Shown in pieces: positions 33,237 through 36,664 of a stretch of DNA of 36,664 nt. The DNA is from an uncultured Saprospirales bacterium. GTDB lineage: Bacteria; Bacteroidota; Bacteroidia; Chitinophagales; Saprospiraceae. The DNA lies in assembly GCA_937864265.1 (NCBI GenBank), contig CALMIR010000197.1, forward strand, positions 1 through 36,664, in the 5' to 3' direction. Each line of letters begins with the position of its first letter. The first letter of the stretch is position 1. The position numbers and the translations under genes were made by a program. A model generated the notes under the pieces. That model saw nothing but the letters and a program-made list of their open reading frames with translations, ran no database searches and had not been told where the DNA came from.

Positions 33237-33287
33237 GTCTAATATCGATCATCTGACTAGCGTCTAATATCTATCATCTAAATTAAC
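33237..33287 (+). repeat. Direct repeat of about 25 bp in the protease leader
   Basis: GTCTAATATCGATCATCT (33237-33254) and GTCTAATATCTATCATCT (33262-33279) differ at one base, with a 25-base period. A third, truncated GTCTGATCA follows at 33288-33296. The repeats lie between the candidate promoter and the start codon. Confidence 0.8.
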
Positions 33288-33317
33288 GTCTGATCAAGCA
33301 ACGGGCTAGAGCTTACT

Positions 33318-36300
33318 ATGAGGTATAAAGTTATTATTTTCTTTTTCTTGTTTTTGGTTTTCAACACTTCTTTTGGACAATCTCCCGGCCCAATGATTGC
33401 TACTGGCGTAGCTCCTTTAGACGAGGTAGAACAATATTTACTACCCAAGCAAAATAATGCGTTATTATTGGAAGAAGAAATGGCACGCAGGGCAGAAGGC
33501 TTGGCACCTCATTTTGCAAAAGCCATCGAACTCAGCATCAGTCCAAGCACCCACGGCAATTGGGAGTGGACAACAGACTTTGGCTGGGTATGGCGGCTCA
33601 GAATCCGTTCGGCGGGTGCTTATTCCCTCAATTTAGGCTTTTCTTCTTACCTCATGCCTTCAGGAGGCAAATTGCTCTTATACGATATAGCAAAGGAGGA
33701 GGTCTTAGGGCCTTTTACGCCTTCCGATAATGAAGCTCACGAACAGCTATGGACTCCCATAATCAATGGAGAGGAAATTGTGCTTGAGTTGCAAATCCCT
33801 GCGGGGGCTAGGCCATTGCTTCAATTGCAATTGGCGACGGTAGGACATGATTTTGCCGGATTTCATCAAACGGTGGTTGGAAATTGCCACCTGGATGTGA
33901 TTTGCGGAAGCGAAAACGGCTGGGAAATCATTGATCCTTATCGGGATGCCATTCAATCGGTAGCGGTATATGGGTTAGGTGGTGAAACCTTTTGTACGGG
34001 CTTTTTAATCAATAATACCCAAAGCGATTGTAGGCCCTATTTTATAACGGCCAGTCATTGCGGTATTACCCCCTCGAATGCGGCTTCAGTGGTCGTGTAT
34101 TGGAATTATCAGAATAGCTTCTGCCGGGAGCCGGGCACAGCAAGCAATGGCAGTGCGGGCAATGGTCAACTCAACCTATTCAACACGGGAGCCACGTATC
34201 GTGCCGGATACAGTATCACCGACTTCACCTTAGTGGAATTGGATGATCCGGTTTTACCAGAGGCCAATGCTTACTTTGCCGGTTGGTCGCGCAGCGCTAC
34301 CCCTCCCCGGGATACTGCTGTTTTGGTACATCATCCTGATGGTTTGGAAAAAAGGATTAGCCTCTTTTTTGGAGATACCTATCCCGGAGAGTGGGGCAGC
34401 GGCAATAGTGAAGTGACAGGAGGCAATCATATCATTGTGCCAGATTGGACCTTCGGTTCCTCAGAAGCAGGTTCTTCTGGTGCGCCTTTGTTCAATAAAG
34501 CAGGACAAGTAAGTGGGCAATTGCATGGGGGGGCAGCTCAATGTGGCAATAATCAATACGATTCTTTCGGGGCTTTTAGAGCCTCTTGGTTTGGTGGGAA
34601 CACTGCTTCTACCAGTTTGCGCTATTGGCTGGATCCTTATAATGATAACCCCACTGCCCTGGATGGGCGTTGGGCGGATGCCTGTCAACCCAGTATAAGC
34701 ATTGAGGCAAATACCTGGAATACCTGCGCTCCCGGGGCTTTGACTTTCCAACTTGACCTAACATCCGGCTTTTCAGGCCCGGTGTATTTGAGCGTGTTGG
34801 GATTACCCGGTACTATACAAGCTTCTTTCTCTTCCAATCCAGCTACACCCGGTGGGCAGTCAACCTTAACTTTGAACATAAATGCCAATGTGTTGCCGGG
34901 AAATTATGATTTTCAAGTTATAGGCTACAATGGAAACAATTCTGCTTATGTCAGTGCAAGCATAAGTATTAATGGCGGCTTGGCACAACAGCCTGTACTT
35001 CAAACACCGGGTAATACACAAGTTGGGCTACCTTTGTCGCCCTCCTTTGCCTGGTTGCCCATCAGTGGAGCGACCCATTATGAAGTTCAAATTTCAAAAG
35101 ACATCAGCTTCATCAATCTGGAAGAAAACATCAGCACAGCGAGCATCAATCTACAAAATATTGTATTGGAAGAACTGGAATGCTACTATTGGCGCGTGAG
35201 AGGACAAGGTAGCTGCGGCGCAGGCCCATGGTCCGAAATCAGGATGTTTCACACGGCAGTGGCCTACTGCAATTTTTCAGCCGCCAGTACTCAAATTGTA
35301 CCCATATCCGAGTCTGGTATTACGCAGGTCGTTTCCGAAATCGTTGTCAATACCACCGGCTTTGTAGCAGGTTTATCAGTAACTGATTTGGACATCAGCC
35401 ATACTTTTATAGGCGACCTTTCTGCCTATCTGATTTCGCCCAGTGGTACGGTAGTGGATTTGTTCCATCGACCCGGCGTTCCAGGCGATTACTTTGGCTG
35501 TTTTGGCCATGATGTGTTCCTGGATTTTTCAGATGATGCGGCCAATCACTACCAAGTATTTGAAAATACCTGCAACTTTTGGACTACTCCGGCCATAGAA
35601 GGCCATTTCAAACCCATGGAATCCTTAGTGGACTTCACAGGAGAACCCGTTCAGGGTATCTGGAAACTGGTGGTAACGGATCATTGGGATGGCGACGGCG
35701 GATCGATTAACGGTTGGAAATTGGATTTTTGCCTTAGCCCGGCGAGCTTGCCCCAGTTGTTTTACGAAAACAGCCAGATAGATGCCTGTCAGAACGAAAC
35801 CCTGGAATTTGACATTTATGTCGGTGCAGGCTTCAATAATTTGGTATTTCTATCGGCTGGCAATCTGCCACCTGGCAGTCAACTCGTTTACAGCCAACTA
35901 CCTGCTTTGCCCGGCGACCAAATACAAGTCAGCATTCAGAATTTAGTCAATCCCGGAAATTATAATTTCTTTTTATTCGCAGTGGATGGCTCTAACGCTT
36001 CCACTGCGAATATGAGTTTGACGGTACAAGAAGCGGTGACAGCACCTAGCCTGCTCACACCAGAGGATAATACACCTGTACTGGACGATGTACTCAACTT
36101 GAACTGGTCTTACATCGCTTCTGCCGACACCTTTACCATAGAAGTGGCTACGGATCCGTGGTTCGATACCATCGCCATTAAAGCCAAAACAGCAGATGAT
36201 TATTACGTTGTTCAGGATGTTTTGCCTGGCGGCGAGTATTATTGGCGGGTAACCGCCTCCAATCGCTGTGGATCGGCCATCAGCGCGGTGTATCGTTTTT

Positions 36301-36575
36301 TTGTGGAGGGTTCAGCCACAGGAGCTGTTCAGCAGGTTAGCGACCGAGGCCTGCTTGTTTTTCCCAACCCTGCCCAAGATGTACTCCGCCTACAACCATC
36401 CCTTACAGAAACGCCCTTCCTTTGGCGCTTATTCAATGCGGATGGGCAGTTGCTGCTACAAGGCGAGGCGCAAGGAACCACTTCCGTAAAAGTGGGGCAT
36501 TTGCCGAAAGGCACCTATTGGATACAAGTAGTACAAGGAAATCAAGTGTTTAGCGAAAAGGTGATTTTGATATAA
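33318..36575 (+). CDS. T9SS-exported trypsin-fold (lysyl-endopeptidase-like) protease with P-domain
   Basis: 1085 residues. Residues 1-20 are a signal peptide (MRYKVIIFFFLFLVF, ending FGQ). About 25-190 form a propeptide-like beta region. About 190-425 are a chymotrypsin-fold domain with His247 (TASHCG), Asp302 (SITDFTLVEL) and Ser387 (GSSGAPLF). This is the catalytic triad of Lys-C-type (S1) secreted proteases, and several cysteines are suitable for disulfides. Beta-sandwich (fibronectin-like) modules follow at about 460-650 and 820-1000. A P/Homo-B domain lies between them, at about 650-815, with DLDISHTFIGDLSAYLISPSG and the ending GWKLDFCL. The C-terminal ~75 residues are a T9SS sorting domain (FPNPAQDVLRLQPS, ending KVILI). 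It probably digests extracellular protein. Substrate specificity (lysine or arginine) is not established here. Confidence 0.92.
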   Translation: MRYKVIIFFFLFLVFNTSFGQSPGPMIATGVAPLDEVEQYLLPKQNNALLLEEEMARRAEGLAPHFAKAIELSISPSTHGNWEWTTDFGWVWRLRIRSAGAYSLNLGFSSYLMPSGGKLLLYDIAKEEVLGPFTPSDNEAHEQLWTPIINGEEIVLELQIPAGARPLLQLQLATVGHDFAGFHQTVVGNCHLDVICGSENGWEIIDPYRDAIQSVAVYGLGGETFCTGFLINNTQSDCRPYFITASHCGITPSNAASVVVYWNYQNSFCREPGTASNGSAGNGQLNLFNTGATYRAGYSITDFTLVELDDPVLPEANAYFAGWSRSATPPRDTAVLVHHPDGLEKRISLFFGDTYPGEWGSGNSEVTGGNHIIVPDWTFGSSEAGSSGAPLFNKAGQVSGQLHGGAAQCGNNQYDSFGAFRASWFGGNTASTSLRYWLDPYNDNPTALDGRWADACQPSISIEANTWNTCAPGALTFQLDLTSGFSGPVYLSVLGLPGTIQASFSSNPATPGGQSTLTLNINANVLPGNYDFQVIGYNGNNSAYVSASISINGGLAQQPVLQTPGNTQVGLPLSPSFAWLPISGATHYEVQISKDISFINLEENISTASINLQNIVLEELECYYWRVRGQGSCGAGPWSEIRMFHTAVAYCNFSAASTQIVPISESGITQVVSEIVVNTTGFVAGLSVTDLDISHTFIGDLSAYLISPSGTVVDLFHRPGVPGDYFGCFGHDVFLDFSDDAANHYQVFENTCNFWTTPAIEGHFKPMESLVDFTGEPVQGIWKLVVTDHWDGDGGSINGWKLDFCLSPASLPQLFYENSQIDACQNETLEFDIYVGAGFNNLVFLSAGNLPPGSQLVYSQLPALPGDQIQVSIQNLVNPGNYNFFLFAVDGSNASTANMSLTVQEAVTAPSLLTPEDNTPVLDDVLNLNWSYIASADTFTIEVATDPWFDTIAIKAKTADDYYVVQDVLPGGEYYWRVTASNRCGSAISAVYRFFVEGSATGAVQQVSDRGLLVFPNPAQDVLRLQPSLTETPFLWRLFNADGQLLLQGEAQGTTSVKVGHLPKGTYWIQVVQGNQVFSEKVILI

Positions 36576-36664
36576 GCGGCCTATCGTTTATCTTAGCAGC
36601 TATTCTTTCTTTGTAAAAGTTTAGGAGGGCTAGCGGCTTTGCCGCTAGCCCTCCTAAAAATATG
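36576..36664. other. Window-end intergenic segment
   Basis: 89 bases after the protease stop carry only the palindrome described separately. No gene start is evident before the window ends. Confidence 0.5.
36620..36658. repeat. Perfect 18-bp palindrome with TTT loop
   Basis: TTTAGGAGGGCTAGCGGC (36620-36637) and its exact complement (36641-36658) enclose a 3-base loop. It lies 45 bases past the stop of the protease. The arm sequence GGAGGGCTAGCGGC is long and GC-rich, and the flanks are A-rich. It could terminate transcription on the minus strand, where Ts follow only weakly, or be a repeated extragenic palindrome. Confidence 0.85.

Noticed and set aside
1-36664. Search for rRNA, tRNA, insertion sequence or prophage genes
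   Set aside because: No transposase, integrase, phage structural gene or tRNA cloverleaf was recognised by reading; a structured-RNA scan would be needed to exclude small RNAs.

Overview
The window looks like a chromosomal segment of a Bacteroidota bacterium, most likely of the Saprospiria (Lewinella/Haliscomenobacter-like) group. Three things point there. Two secreted proteins end in type IX secretion (T9SS) sorting domains. Several intergenic regions carry the Bacteroidota -7 promoter motif TANNTTTG, and start codons lack Shine-Dalgarno sequences. The housekeeping order birA / rsfS-ftsH also fits. I see no rRNA, tRNA, insertion sequence, prophage or CRISPR array.

Layout. Positions 1-10147 hold secreted or degradative functions. 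These are a ChbG-like deacetylase fused to a class C beta-lactamase-type serine hydrolase (233-2059), a repeat-rich 441-bp gap, a group II PLP decarboxylase (2501-3895), a very large protein with two complete GH29 alpha-L-fucosidase domains (minus, 3908-7342), and a T9SS adhesin-like protein (minus, 7460-10147). Positions 10404-21872 are mostly core genes. They comprise an unrecognised helical protein, ftsH, rsfS, birA, a CBM48-like esterase plus leucyl aminopeptidase pair, an ATP-grasp enzyme, mscL, a GT2 glycosyltransferase and aroB. A single AT-richer gene of conflict-system type (22034-24067) sits between aroB and scpA. Positions 24072-28288 return to core functions: scpA, a tetrapyrrole-methylase-fold methyltransferase, an acyl-CoA dehydrogenase and an M50 site-2-type protease. 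Positions 28295-33095 hold a minus-strand group (class I glutamine amidotransferase, ATP-grasp ligase, esterase) divergent from a second esterase and an EamA transporter. The window closes with a 1085-residue T9SS-exported trypsin-fold protease (33318-36575) and a perfect 18-bp palindrome.

How the genes work together. The fucosidase, the deacetylase/serine hydrolase and the T9SS protease fit an organism that breaks down external glycans and proteins. FtsH, ScpA, RsfS, BirA, PepA, MscL and AroB are general cell functions. The glutamine amidotransferase / ATP-grasp / esterase group looks like an uncharacterised amide- or peptide-bond metabolite pathway; this is inference.

The strongest candidate for something undescribed is the 677-residue protein at 22034-24067. 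It has an unrecognised N-terminal half, two tandem EVE/PUA-like domains and a C-terminal domain resembling effector-associated domain 11 (EAD11), a recruitment domain of prokaryotic conflict systems. No partner gene is visible in the window. The double GH29 protein and the deacetylase-serine hydrolase fusion are the next most unusual features.
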